A stretch of DNA of 64,000 nt from Agapanthus africanus (Eukaryota; Streptophyta; Magnoliopsida; Asparagales; Amaryllidaceae): contig CM057340.1 of the NCBI GenBank assembly GCA_030015575.1, positions 751,137,632 through 751,201,631 on the forward strand, read 5' to 3'. How positions within the stretch are numbered: position 1 is the first letter of the stretch; each line of letters begins with the position of its first letter. Below are positions 46,309 to 57,130 of the stretch, one piece after another. The translations under genes were made by a program, and so were the position numbers. The notes under the pieces are model-generated. The model saw only the letters and a list, made by a program, of their open reading frames with translations, was not told the DNA's origin and ran no database searches.

Positions 46309-46578
46309 CACTCTCTCAGACGACTCAGGTAAGGCAATTTCAATCCAACAAGCCGCTACTCTGCTCAAATTTCCGGCTAACTTGATCGTTGGAGGGTCCA
46401 CGATGGTACAATCATCCTGGGACTTCTTTGCAGGTAGCTCGGCTTCGTCTCGAAATCAACCCATTGAGATCCACATGCTCAAGAAGACAACCATCAACGT
46501 CAAATCTCAACCCTTCATTAACGCTCCCAACAGATCGAAGGAGGACAACGTCTGAAGGAGATCCAGCCCTCCATCAGT

Positions 46579-46596
46579 TGGCGCCGTCTGTGGGAA
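46579..46596 (+). other. Tat-type primer-binding site
   Basis: TGGCGCCGTCTGTGGGAA lies two bases after the LTR end. TGGCGCC sites of this kind are typical of Tat and Ogre elements. The exact tRNA was not assigned. Confidence 0.85.
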
Positions 46597-46645
46597 CTTC
46601 CAATTCTCTCCACCCATTGAGAGTTGATCTTCCGCCCTCGACTTC

Positions 46646-47986
46646 ATGACGAGCGAAGATCGTGATGATCCCAGCACAAGCCACCGCCCTCCTCACAACG
46701 GAGGCGCGGACAGATCTACTCCCCCTCCGAACGCCATCCACGCCTTCTCGGCAAGGATCGACAGGCTCGCGTCCATAGTCGACGCCCTTGTCCGTGTCCA
46801 AACGGTGGGCCCAGCCGCCTAGGTCGCCGTTCCCCCTCCCAGGGATCATGACCTCCGCAGAGGGGCGGATGACACCGCCCACACTGGCACCACCGAACAA
46901 CACCATGCTCACTCCTGCGACCGCGGCTCTCCCGCGGCGACCGATTCTATGGCCCGCTGGGCGCCACACGGCCCCACGCCGAGGTCTTGCGAAAGAGCCC
47001 ATCGCCTCGAGGCCCGCCGCGTTCCCGTCCCTCCCGAGAAAGTATCGGTCAGCTCGCCTATTCCAAGGCATGACCGACACTCTCTCCCTCGACGGGATCG
47101 CACGAACGACACTCGCCGCAAAGAATTAAGAAGGACCTTGCCAGGGGACCTAAGGAATTTGATAGAACGGAATCGGAGTCGCAGACCACAAGTGGGAAGG
47201 GCCGCTGTTCTGACTGCGCTAAATTCTCGAAGTATCACGACCGCCTCGACGCCGTTGAAAAGAAAATCGAGGGTATACATCGGGAGGTTCATACATCCGG
47301 TAAAGGAGCCAGGTACGCCGCCGACTCACTTACGAATACCTTCACCGAAGAGTTGCTCGCCGTACACGTCTCGTTTAGGAACAAGCATCCCAAGGTGGCC
47401 ATCTTCGACGGGAAATCCGACCCAAAGGACCATCTGGACGCATTTACGGCGGCCATGAGCTTCCAAAATAGCTCCAACGCTGCTCAATACCGAGAATTTC
47501 CCGCCACCCTCATTCGGGCTGGATGGGACTGGTTTCGAGGACTCACACCACGCTCCATCTCTACCAGCTGGCTGCCCAGTTCCTCGGCCACTTCATCGGA
47601 AACAGACGACATAAGCGAACTGTCGATTACCTCTTCACCATAAAGAGCGGGGACAAGAAATCCTTTAAAGGCTACGTTACTCGCTTCTACAACACTCTTC
47701 TCAATGTTCCCGAGCACCGGGACGAAACTGTCAGCACCGGGACGAAACTGTCATCACCGCCCTAAGGTCGGGTCTTAGGCACAAAGAGTGGCTCCATTCT
47801 TTTTCATTAGCGCAACCTAAGACCATGGCCGGGGTAAAAGCTTGGACCGAGCGAGAGATCCAACTCGATTCTGAGGTGAACACCAACCTGCATCGGGAGG
47901 ACCAAGCCGACCAAAAGAAGAGGGGCAGAGAAGAGAAGAAGAAGGTTGACCGGCCAAAACCGTATTCCCCAAATTTCCAGGAGTAT
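46646..47986 (+). pseudogene. Tat-like gag (truncated, frameshifted)
   Basis: Reading starts MTSEDRDDPS at 46646. An N-terminal region with RIDRLASIVDAL follows, then a poorly conserved Arg/Pro-rich part. The recognisable capsid core starts with EELLAVHVSFRNKHPKVAIF and DGKSDPKDHLDAF (47353-47440), then GWDWFRGLTPRSIS, LAAQFLGHF and KSFKGYVTRFYNTLLNVPEHR. The end, KAWTEREIQLDSEVN, lies before the Gypsy-2 junction. There are several frame changes (near 46815, 47540, 47750), one next to a 20-bp tandem duplication at about 47714-47753. The zinc knuckle and pol lie beyond the insertion. Confidence 0.85.
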
Positions 47987-50799
47987 TGTAGCAACTCTAA
48001 ATTCTGTATGCAAAATATTCATTAAAAGTTAATGTACACTTGGGGTATTTGATTTTCTGTGAATGCTATAAGAATTTGTTTTGCTTTAGAACAGCAAGAA
48101 AGAGCTTGTAGCTCATTGGTAAGACTTTGCACTGCTGAGACAAAGCACCAGAGTTCAAATCACATCAGCCACATTATCTTTTTATTTTAATTTCTTTTAA
48201 TATTTTAGAAACCCAAGAGTTTTCACGTGCATTACACGTAATAGGATAAGTTACAGAATAAATAAACATAAACATGAGGGAAATTGAATCGATAAGGACA
48301 TGTGGCCCAAGACCCAGCACCCTTCGTCGGTAAAGACCCCGCGGCTTGTGCATGGAGGCCGGCGCCGCCGGTCTAGACCGTAGGTATTGCCCCCAACTTT
48401 TCAGCTCTGCAACGTTTGGTCTACCCCACTAACCCCACACTGCTTGTTTACTCTGAGTTATTCCAGAAAGCAATAAAATTCACATTTAATCTTATTTTAT
48501 TACAAATTTTAATACACCAATTCACTACACTAAACCCTAGCATTTCCTATAAATACCATCCCTCCTCACTCATAATTCCCTGCCAAAACTCTCAAGAAAT
48601 TTCCAAGTTCCCATAGTGTGCAAGTGGAGTTAACGAAGGGCGAAGCTCCGACAAAGTTCCGGGGACGATACGAGAAGTTTCCGGCGACGAAACGACGCAT
48701 TGGCATTTCCCCACTCTTCCTCTTTCTCCACTCTACCTTATAAGCCAGTAAGTCCCCCTTCTCTCTCTCGTTTGCTATTCTCAAACTTTTCATTCTCAAA
48801 ACGTGTCGGAAGCGGAGTTATCTGGTTTCCGGTTCTTTTTTATTTTAAAAAAAACAACTTTTCTTAATAACAAATGTACAAATTTTGATATCTTGTTCAG
48901 TAATCATTAACAAAGACAATAGAACAAGTTTGACATTAAAATAATAACCATAGCAAGTTCTATTTCACTTTTACATTAAAATACCTTCATGTTTTATTTC
49001 GACATGCTTATACCTTTTAACTGTATTACCTTAGAAAAACTCATGAGATATTGACCTATCTCATCACAATACATATATCTATCATAGCATGATGAATCTT
49101 GGGATAATAGAATACGGGAAATATGACTTTACAAATAAATCCCTTTAACTTATAAAACCGTTTTCTTTAAAAAGTGTATTTAACTTTCCATGCAATTGCG
49201 CCTCTACAACCCATTTTAGGGACCCCGTTCAAGATGGTATGGATTATCGCACATTCTCGGACTTAGTAGAGTGAGATGCAGACCTCCGCAAGGAGCATTC
49301 GATCTTGATGGATTTTTTATACATTTTTCTTTAGAAAATGAGATTTTACAAGAAAATAAATAAATTTATTTTCGTTAAATATGTATATATAAATATTGCC
49401 AAAATACTTATTTGAAATATATATATTATTTCATATTTCCAAAATTCAAGAAAAGAATTCAAATATTACATGAAACTACCATGATAATTCAAAACAATAT
49501 TCATATTACAAATAAATACCATATATTATGAAATTAGGTTTTATTCACTAGAAATGTCACATTTATAAAATATACATTTATGAAAACTCTAAAGACGATA
49601 ATTAAATTTTTTAGGAGTATTTTGAAATTATACCAAAACTATTTTTACATAAAACCCCTCAAGTTATACTAAATTACAATAAGCACCCTAATAAACATAG
49701 GTTTAAGCGGGACCGGTTTCTTGAGCCTCAGGGAAGCTGGAGATATGGGTGCTTGCTTATCTAAAGTAGACAACCTAACAAACGGTGTTATCATTACGGT
49801 AATTATCTTGGAAAAAAACACAAATCCTGCCGTCCATGTGCAGCAGTTACCAATAACATCAAAACCTAATTCAGGACTTCAATTTCTTTTCTAATTGTCT
49901 GACTCAGACCGAATCTAAATATAGTCAATCTGATTTGAATGTGATTCAAGTATAAAACCACAATTCAATATGAATCCATCTATTCAATCTATAAAACTTG
50001 ACCGAACCGAACCATGGATATACTCCATTTACATGTTAATCTATTATATCCGTTCCATTGCTGATATCATGGTTTCGGTAAGTCATCCATCTATACAATT
50101 TATAATACAAGACAATACAATACAAACAAAATAATCAAGATATCTCGGGGTTTATAAGGGGTAGATTGGTACGGAAGGTATTAAAAGTGGCACGAGACTG
50201 CAACCATAAGACATCTAACCTGAATCTCCATTGCTATTGTACCGTGGCTGAACGGTTCCTTGTACTCCGTATACCTTAGTCTCCAGGATAGTGAGACTCC
50301 TCTCGTATACACTGGCACTTTCTGTATCAAGTTACAAATAACTGCGTTAACAACATAATACAACTTTAGAAGTTACATTCTCCTTCTGTCTATTCTGTCT
50401 CTTCTTACGTTTGGGACTTATCGAGCGATTGTTCGCTGATGACATTCCTTTTCTTTTTTTTTTGGAATGTTGTCAGGTGTATCGGACCTTCTGGAGACAG
50501 AGCCCACCAGCGAGGATTTGGAGCAGCTAGCCTTTGACCCGGAGCTCTAGTTTACTTGTACATTTCATTTTCATTTCTATTATGTCATTGTTTAGGCATT
50601 GCTTTCAGTACATGTATTTTCATTTCAGTTGTATTGTAAAAAGAATGTTAATAAATAAATTTGCTGTTCATTTAAATCTTGTCTCTTGTGTACATTTTAT
50701 TTTATATTTCTTAGATACGCTTAGCGTGTTTACTTCTGAGTAAATACGTAGCGGCCTCGTCGCGCCCTTTGCCAGTATACCGGGAAGTGGGGCGTGGGA
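47987..50799 (+). repeat. Gypsy-2 5' LTR
   Basis: About 2813 bp, starts TGTAGCAACTC and ends GGGGCGTGGGA. It is collinear with the reverse complement of the Gypsy-1 LTRs. Its partner is not in the window. No gene lies inside. Confidence 0.88.
48109..48161 (+). promoter_or_regulatory. tRNA-like box A/box B module in LTR
   Basis: Box A TAGCTCATTGGT (48109-48120) starts 122 bases into the LTR. Box B GAGTTCAAATC (48151-48161) follows. Spacing and offset equal those of the Gypsy-1 5' LTR. Confidence 0.6.
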
Positions 50800-50807
50800 G
50801 GTTTTGT

Positions 50808-50824
50808 TGGTGGCCCATACAGGT
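50808..50824 (+). other. Gypsy-2 primer-binding site (tRNA-Ile type)
   Basis: TGGTGGCCCATACAGGT differs by one base from the complement of the plant tRNA-Ile(AAU) 3' end as I recall it. It lies 8 bases after the LTR. Confidence 0.75.
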
Positions 50825-50888
50825 TAGCTCTGTGTGGATATACATGTCAGCTCTGTATAGACATGCAGGTCAGCTCTGCGTGGACAAC
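50820..50888 (+). repeat. 23-bp tandem repeat after Gypsy-2 primer site
   Basis: Three units of the type CAGGT(T/C)AGCTCTGTGTGGA follow one another. The first overlaps the end of the primer site. Gypsy-1 has two such units at the equivalent place (about 24230-24280, minus). Confidence 0.7.
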
Positions 50889-51005
50889 CTAAGCAATATA
50901 ACATAAGAACCAGCAACTAAAAATATTCTTTACAATTCAAATTCCTTGAATCTTCCAATTTCATATATTTTGAATCTGTCCTAACCCAATTTTTTTTCCA
51001 AGATT

Positions 51006-52299
51006 ATGGATTCCCCAAACAACACCAGCACCAACTTCAACAACACTCCACCATCCCTACCAATTGCATTGGCCGTAGCTGCTCCGATCAATGAGCAGAC
51101 GATTTTGCTTCAGGCGATCCGCAGCCTCCTGGAGGGACAGCAGCAGCAGACGGCTATCTTGATGAACCGTCCCGAGGCAGAAGCACCTGGGGTGAAACAA
51201 TTCAGGGCCTTGCACCCCAAGCAGTTCGCAGGAAAAGAGAGCCCCTTAGAAGCTGAGGAATGGGCTCAGAGTATTGAAGATGACCTGGCAGCCGTACAAG
51301 TGCCAGAGTATGGAAGCTGAGGAATGGGCTCACCGTTCGAGTTGCAAAGCTGCAGCTCACTGATAATGCACGGGTTTAGTGGAAAGCGGAAGAAAGCCAT
51401 CTCACCCAACTGATCGAATGGAAGACTTTCCGTGATATGTTCGATGCAAAGTACTTTCCCGAGACTGCCAGATTCGACATGGAATAACAGTTCATCCACC
51501 TTCAACATGGTTCAATGTGGACCAAATCAGTGGATGGGTATGATGCTAATTTTACCATACTCAGTCGGTAAGATACGTCTGAATATTTCGATTTTAAAAT
51601 ATCACATACTACACAGTTAACACAATACTTTAACAGATTTGTGGCACACCTGTTACCGACGGATGAGATCAGAGCCCGTCGATTTCAACAAGGGTTAGAT
51701 CCGGAGATCCAGGCTGCATTAGCCACAGGAGATTTCCCGACCCACGAATCGGCTCTGAAAGCTGCCCGTCGTTATGAGGCAGTGGTGAAGATGAGGGGCA
51801 GACCTCAGTCTGCCGGATGAAGTGCCCTGCCAACCAGATGGCAGGAGGAGCTTCTTCAAGGCCACCATTTGTGCCAAGAAGACAGGGAGTACCAAACAAC
51901 TGTCCTAGCCTAGCATTTTGCACATACTGCAGGAGAGATGGGCATCTGATGAAAGACTGCCGGCGTGCAAATCGCCTTTACTTAGTCTGCGGCTCAGCTA
52001 CTTACGATATTGGGTCTTGTCCTCGTAGACACAACCCATATACTGCACCCAGGCCAGCAATCACTTACCCGCAGCGCCTAGCCATCCGGCATCTGCTCCG
52101 AGACTTGCACTACCTGCTCCACCTCTTCGTGGACCAACTGCACCTCCTCCCCGTCAGTTCCATCAAGCTCAAAAGAACCCACCTCAAGGACCAAGGAACG
52201 GACAGATGAATGCTCCTCCAACAAGGAGGAATGTGCCGAGGCGACAGGCTTTCACAATGACCGTGGAAGAAGCTGAAACCACCGGCCAAGTTATTACTG
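51006..52299 (+). pseudogene. Gypsy-2 gag
   Basis: ATG 51006 gives MDSPNNTSTNFNNTPPSLP, a Pro-rich start shared with Gypsy-1. Core motifs ILLQAIRSLLEGQQQQ, VKQFRALHPKQFAGKES and EEWAQSIEDDLAAVQVPE follow. At about 51313 a 20-bp segment GAAGCTGAGGAATGGGCTCA is repeated from 51251 and shifts the frame. After intron 1 come RFVAHLLPTDEIRARRF and QQGLDPEIQAALATGDFPTHESALKAARRYE. The zinc knuckle CTYCRRDGHLMKDC lies near 51920-51960, followed by a second CGSA...GSCP segment. The Pro/Leu-rich linker leads to intron 2. Stops and shifts make it inactive. Confidence 0.88.
51568..51636 (+). other. Putative intron 1 (gag) of Gypsy-2
   Basis: This 69-bp segment begins GTAAGA and ends TTTAACAG. It splits the Arg codon CG|A of LSR|F. 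The position and phase are identical to Gypsy-1 20263-20330, and the interior is diverged but shares a TATCACATACTACACAG block. Confidence 0.78.
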
Positions 52300-52389
52300 G
52301 TAAAACTTCCCTTTCGAATTCTCTTTCAATCCATAGACATACCTATATACATTTTCCCTTATACCTAAAACATATCCCACATAACTTAG
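52300..52389 (+). other. Putative intron 2 (gag/protease junction) of Gypsy-2
   Basis: This 90-bp segment begins GTAAAA and ends AACTTAG. Splicing gives VITG joined to TILVASLPALALF. It happens to lack stops in one frame, so an unspliced ORF (52206-52655) runs through it. Confidence 0.75.
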
Positions 52390-52624
52390 GTACAATCTTA
52401 GTAGCCTCACTTCCTGCACTCGCACTATTCAATACTGGAGCATTTCATTGCTTTATGTCGCAACGGTTCGTCCGAACTCATGCGATTTCAGTCACACCGC
52501 TTGCATCCAGCTGGAATGTCAGTTCGGGAAATGGCGTTCTAAAGGCAACAAAGGGATACAACTTGTGTCCAGTGGTCGCCTGCAGCAGAGAATTCTACAC
52601 TGACTTCAAGGTACTGGACATACC
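52390..52624 (+). pseudogene. Gypsy-2 protease domain
   Basis: Reading gives TILVASLPALALFNTGAFHCF, where the catalytic Asp of DTGAS is Asn and Ser is Phe, then FVRTHAISVTPL and EFYTDFKVLDIP. It is collinear with Gypsy-1 19509-19275. Both active-site changes argue for inactivity. It ends at the unassigned insert. Confidence 0.85.
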
Positions 52625-54598
52625 CGTAACTTTTTGGAAAAATTATAAATATTAATTTATAATTTGAAATATAAAAATAATGAATTTATAAAAGTGATAT
52701 CACATACAACTTTTGATATCGGAATTATATCCGTAAAAACGTAATTATTTCAGTAAATATGAATAAAAGTGTGTGATGTCATGAAAATGATATTTTAATT
52801 ATTTTAACATGACATTGTATTTTCATTAAGCTAATGACATTTAAGTGATAGATTTATCATTTCATATCTTTTATGTTAAATGGATTTAATTTGTGACATG
52901 AAAGGTTTTGAGATTTGATAATTCTTTTAATGATTGTTATAATTTAACTTAGGCTACACTCTCACAACACTACACCCTCAAGCATGCTCAACTGCCTCCA
53001 CCCCCTTCTTCATATCTTTACACCTCCTTCTTCCAGTGTGACACATCCTACTTCTCTCTTGACACCTCCTACTTCACCATGCCACCTCCATCTCACAACT
53101 CTCCACCTCATGCTCTCTACACCACACTACACCTAGAAAACTCCTTAGCTTCCTCAACTGAACAAAATTTATTCTTCAAGCTCCAACACCCAATTCCTAT
53201 GTGTTCCTAATATCAAAAGAGAAGCAATGATTTCTTCCATCAAGTTTATCCACTTCATTAAGCTCAATACACTACAAACCATAGATGCTCCATCATACCA
53301 TTCTTGAGCTGGAATCTTTTGTGTATCATCTCATTAGGTATATCTTCGTCTCTCTTTACTTAATCAATTCCGTTCAATATCTGTTTTCATGTGCAGTATT
53401 ATAAAAACTGCAGTTTTTTGATATTTAGCCTACTGTAATTAAATCTGGAATCAATAGGTGTAAACACTAGAAAAACTAGCAAGACCAAAAGTATAATGAG
53501 ACCACTAGAGAACTTTACTCAAAGCCCGAGAACCTAAACCCATGTTTTGGCCGGCGACATATACCAAAAATCCGAGCTCGCCGGTTTTATGGTGGTGTTT
53601 GGTGTTGGATTTTCCCCTGTAGCTTTAGTTTGTTATATTATGAGTTACAGTATTGTTTGATTTTTCCCAATAATGACACAGAAAAATCTGGGAACGTTTT
53701 AGTAAGGGTTTTATCAAATTTCCGATATTCCGATACGGATTTTGTGTATTTTGTACTGCGACTGAAATATCGACGTTCGTACGTAAATTTCAGTGGCATA
53801 TTATTGTTTTTGGGTTAAGTATGCTGTAGGTTCTAACCTATGGGTGCCTATCTAGTTGTTTTTAGTTTTGATATGATTTTTACGTCGATATGATATAACT
53901 ACAATTATAGGTACAATTGCAAAGATTTCCAAAACGGAGTTGGCGAACATAGCAGCGTGGATTTCAACAAGTTTATCAAGTTGGTGAGTAGATTTACATC
54001 TACGGGGGAAGTCGGGTGGATGGCATATAGCACCATCGTAATTTTATAAATAGTAGTATGATATATAGTAGTTTTAGTAATTATTCAAGATATGAATATT
54101 GTAATTAATTTGCATCTAGCATGATATTCATTTGCATATAGTTTACGGATGGTTTGGTAAGTTGGTACGATAGATCATGCCATACTAGAGATGATTTGAG
54201 ATATAGTGATAATGCGAGATTTTATACGAGAAATTATACCGTATTGGTGGTGATGAGTTTCGTATGCCGAATAGTGGCCCGGTTTCCTTTAGACTTGTAG
54301 AATAATGTTTATTTCATTTTAGAACGTAAATACTTGAGTAAGCTATACTCTTTTAAAAACTAACGATTCGTTTTTCTTTTGATGATAAAAGACAAGTATG
54401 CGATGCTAATTTCTAAAACAAATATCAATTTTCAATCCGAGGCAGCTTCCTAATTTTAAAACCAACGTTTCATTCATTTTCAAAGATAATGGTATAGCTC
54501 ATAGCAAGTAGTTACAATTATTAGTTTTGCTTATATTTACTTTACTTGTTCACGTTATAATTATTGATATTATACGTTTCCGTAATACGAACACTCTG

Positions 54599-54850
54599 AT
54601 AGAACACTGCACAACTACCAATGAGTACTATGCTGCACAAGCACGTACATATATGTTACACTACACCTCATTGGTACTGCCATGTCACTGTAGACTCGTT
54701 ATATTATGTAATGCGTATATAGATGTTGAAATGAGTAGGTTATTACACCTTTAGAACACTTGCACAAATACTAATGATTGCCATGTTGCACGAGCACGAA
54801 TGCGTATGTTACATCATACATCATTAGTAGTGCCATGACACAGTAGAGTT
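54599..54850. repeat. Tandem duplication of about 150 bp
   Basis: The first copy at about 54599-54700 and the second at 54752-54850 share AGAACACT(T)GCACAA and TTGCCATG/CTGCCATG blocks with about a quarter of bases changed. Confidence 0.7.
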
Positions 54851-55423
54851 GATATCGTTATGCCTGTATGATTTATTTACGCAGTCTTCCTTTATTTCTT
54901 GTTGCGTATTGCGAGTACCAGTACTATAGATGTTATATTTGCTTCTTATGGATTTTCTAGATGTTTTACTCCTGATGATATATATCAGTGATATGGGACG
55001 CTGTTATATATGTATATATATAATATATCATCAGAATGATCTATGCACGTATTTTTATTCTTTACTTGGTATTTCTAGATATGATGAATTGACGTCCACC
55101 ATGAGTTTGATATTTTATGATGGTTTTATTTCGAACCGAGTAGGGAAGGTATACGGTTTCGGACTTATTTCTTATCCGGACTGAGTGGGGGAGATATACA
55201 GTTGGATATATGGGGGACCCGGATCGAGACCGAGGGGCAGGATGCCGCATTGAGGCGGGGGATCCTAGCGAGAATACTCGATACCGGAGACACGGCAGAT
55301 ATCTAGGGGATACTGACCGGGGTTCGATTGGGCACGGCGGATATCCAGGAGATACCGACCGGGGCCAAAGATATCGGATGGCGATCATCTGTTGAGATGG
55401 TGTCGATGGTATCTGCTTTTGCG

Positions 55424-55545
55424 TGTCGGTGATGGACATGAGAGATTTGAGAATTTACGTGTCGGTGATGGACACGAGAGATTTGAGGATTTACGTGTCG
55501 GTGATGGACACGAGAGATTTCTGATTTCGGGTGTCGATGTTGGAC
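55424..55545. repeat. 36-bp tandem repeat
   Basis: Units start at 55424, 55460 and 55496, with a partial fourth. Each starts TGTCGGTGATGGACA and continues with GAGAGATTT. Neighbouring GATACCGACCGGGG-type repeats lie at 55260-55375. Confidence 0.88.
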
Positions 55546-56651
55546 ATCCATATATATTGATATGTGGTTATCATGAGATACACAGTTAGATTACAGTTAT
55601 TGTAGCCGACCAGGACTGATCCAGGGGACAGTACCTGTATATCCTTTACGGGCATTCGCATACATAAAAAGGGAATTCAAAAACGAGCTATAATCTCATT
55701 ATTTTGACATGTCTGATGACACTAGGATCTTTAAATTGTAAACCTCTTAACATTGTTCACCAAAATAGCAGGACGCATATCTTAAGTAAGATACCTATTT
55801 TATTTCATACTATCACGTCTGCTTTTATGCCGTGAGATATCTATTCCGCGGCTATTTTAAAGAAGAGGTTTATATATATATATTTTCGGCTATATTGGGC
55901 TTATACCTAGATACAGGTCATTTGCATTTGATATATTCTACTTGGGATTGCATGATAGTTAGTGTTGCATTATGATACATATGCATATCATATATTATAT
56001 TAGTACAGATTATGATAGTACCATACTTATGACCTAGGTATCGTCGATTTCTACCTTGTGATGTACTTTTATTCACTGAGTTGGCAACTCATCCCCGTTG
56101 TGCCACAGTTTCTTGCAGGTTTTACCACTTGGATTATCAGCGGCTTGGCACACATTCTTTTCGGTGATTGCTTTGGGTAAGTGAGTTATTATTGTATCGT
56201 ACTCGCACTTGGTTATTCATATATTCTTGTATCTAGCTAAAACTCCATCAACTTAGAAATGGTATATTGTGGACTTAGAAGCGAGACTTAGAATTTGTGT
56301 GTTGTGATGTCGCACTCATTGGAGTCGATTTTTTATATCGTTTGCTTGGTTGCTCCGCCGTTTGGGTGTGGAAGCTAGCTCCCGTTGGGATGCTATTTTA
56401 TTGTTGTAGTTGTATCGGGTTTTTATGCAAAATTTACAAAGGAGGTGCCGTCGAATTTCAAATTGTCATAGATGCACTTTAAACATACTTAGTTAAATTT
56501 AAATGGTTATTTTAAAATGATTCCATCTGATGATTATTAAAACTTCACCTCTAATGTTTTCAGAAGAAAAAGGTTTAGATTCCGGGTTTCGACTTACTTG
56601 AACCGTGTCGGCGTCTTTAGATGTCACGTGATTTAAGTGCCAGTCACGTGC

Positions 56652-56714
56652 CACATTTAAGTCCGGAAGGTTCACATTTAAGTCCGGAAGGTTCACATTT
56701 AAGTCCGGAAGGTT
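56652..56714 (+). repeat. 21-bp in-frame triplication in RT
   Basis: Three perfect units of CACATTTAAGTCCGGAAGGT(T) at 56652, 56673 and 56694. The unit length preserves frame and repeats the conserved LSPEG motif. Confidence 0.92.
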
Positions 56715-57130
56715 TAAAGGAGGTCCGAACTCAGTTGGACGAATTATTGGCAAAAAGATGGATTCATCCCAGCACTTCAAGTTAGGGATCTCCAATTCTA
56801 CTTGTGAAGAAGAAGGAAGGTTCATACAGAATGTGCATTTATTATAGAGCCTTGAACGAAGTAACAATAAAGAACAAGCATCCACTCCCGCGTATCGACG
56901 ATTTATTCGATTAGCTAAGTGGATCTTGTGTTTTCTCCAAATTAGATTTTTGTTCGGGTTATTATCAGGTGAAGGTCAAGGAATCTGATATCCATAAAAT
57001 GATATTCAGAACTCGCTATGGTCATTACGAATTTCTTGTGATGCCATTTGGAGTGACCAGCGCATCAGTAATATTCATGAACCCGATGAATCAAGTTTTC
57101 CGGGAGTACCTAGACCGGTTTGTTGTCATC
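56652..57130 (+). pseudogene. Gypsy-2 reverse transcriptase fragment
   Basis: Three in-frame 21-bp units encoding HLSPEG precede [24 protein letters not shown] stop follows at the expected Trp, then [57 protein letters not shown] and [28 protein letters not shown]. It ends just before the expected IDD catalytic motif, where Copia-4 is inserted. It is clearly collinear with Gypsy-1 18960-18510 but keeps the KLDF segment that Gypsy-1 lost. Confidence 0.9.

Larger units (their letters stand above)
45759..46576 (+). repeat. Tat-like 5' LTR (right copy)
   Basis: It starts TGATGATACTC and ends CCATCA. It is collinear with 31967-32790, including the CTCAGACGACTCAGG segment and the AACTTGATCGT(T/C)GGAG segment. 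It contains a long palindrome at 46181-46220 and TATAAAAA at 46301. Confidence 0.88.
45759..47986 (+). mobile_element. 5' end of a second Tat-like Gypsy element
   Basis: LTR (45759-46576), primer site (46579) and gag (46646 onward) are present. It is cut at 47987 by Gypsy-2. It belongs to the same family as 30318-32790, but the two are separate insertions: one shows only its 3' end, the other only its 5' end. Confidence 0.87.
52625..56651. mobile_element. Unassigned LTR-like insert in Gypsy-2
   Basis: About 4.0 kb separates protease and RT sequences of Gypsy-2. There is no coding capacity. It carries AT-rich ends, a TTGGCAACTCA...TTGCAGG segment near 56081-56120 of the kind found near poly(A) sites of Gypsy LTRs, and internal tandem repeats (54599-54850, 55230-55375, 55424-55531). 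A long solo LTR is the most likely reading. Boundaries are approximate, no target duplication was found, and about 0.3 kb of pol expected at the junction is missing. Confidence 0.45.
47987..57130 (+). mobile_element. Gypsy-2: chromovirus related to Gypsy-1 (3' part displaced)
   Basis: The 5' LTR (47987-50799), tRNA-Ile-type primer site, gag with two putative introns and protease run to about 52625. RT resumes at about 56652 and is cut at 57131 by Copia-4. Sequence between protease and RT is replaced by an unassigned insert. It is on the opposite strand to Gypsy-1 but in the same family, with diverged LTRs and proteins. The left junction follows AGTAT in the Tat gag, and the right end is outside the window. 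Confidence 0.9.

Noticed and set aside
48101-48175. Functional tRNA gene
   Set aside because: Box A and box B are present, but the stems of a tRNA cloverleaf do not form by eye and the module recurs at a fixed place in LTRs.
55062-55551. His- and Arg-rich ORFs near 55.1-55.6 kb
   Set aside because: They are products of the 36-bp and GATACCGACC repeats and have no protein features.
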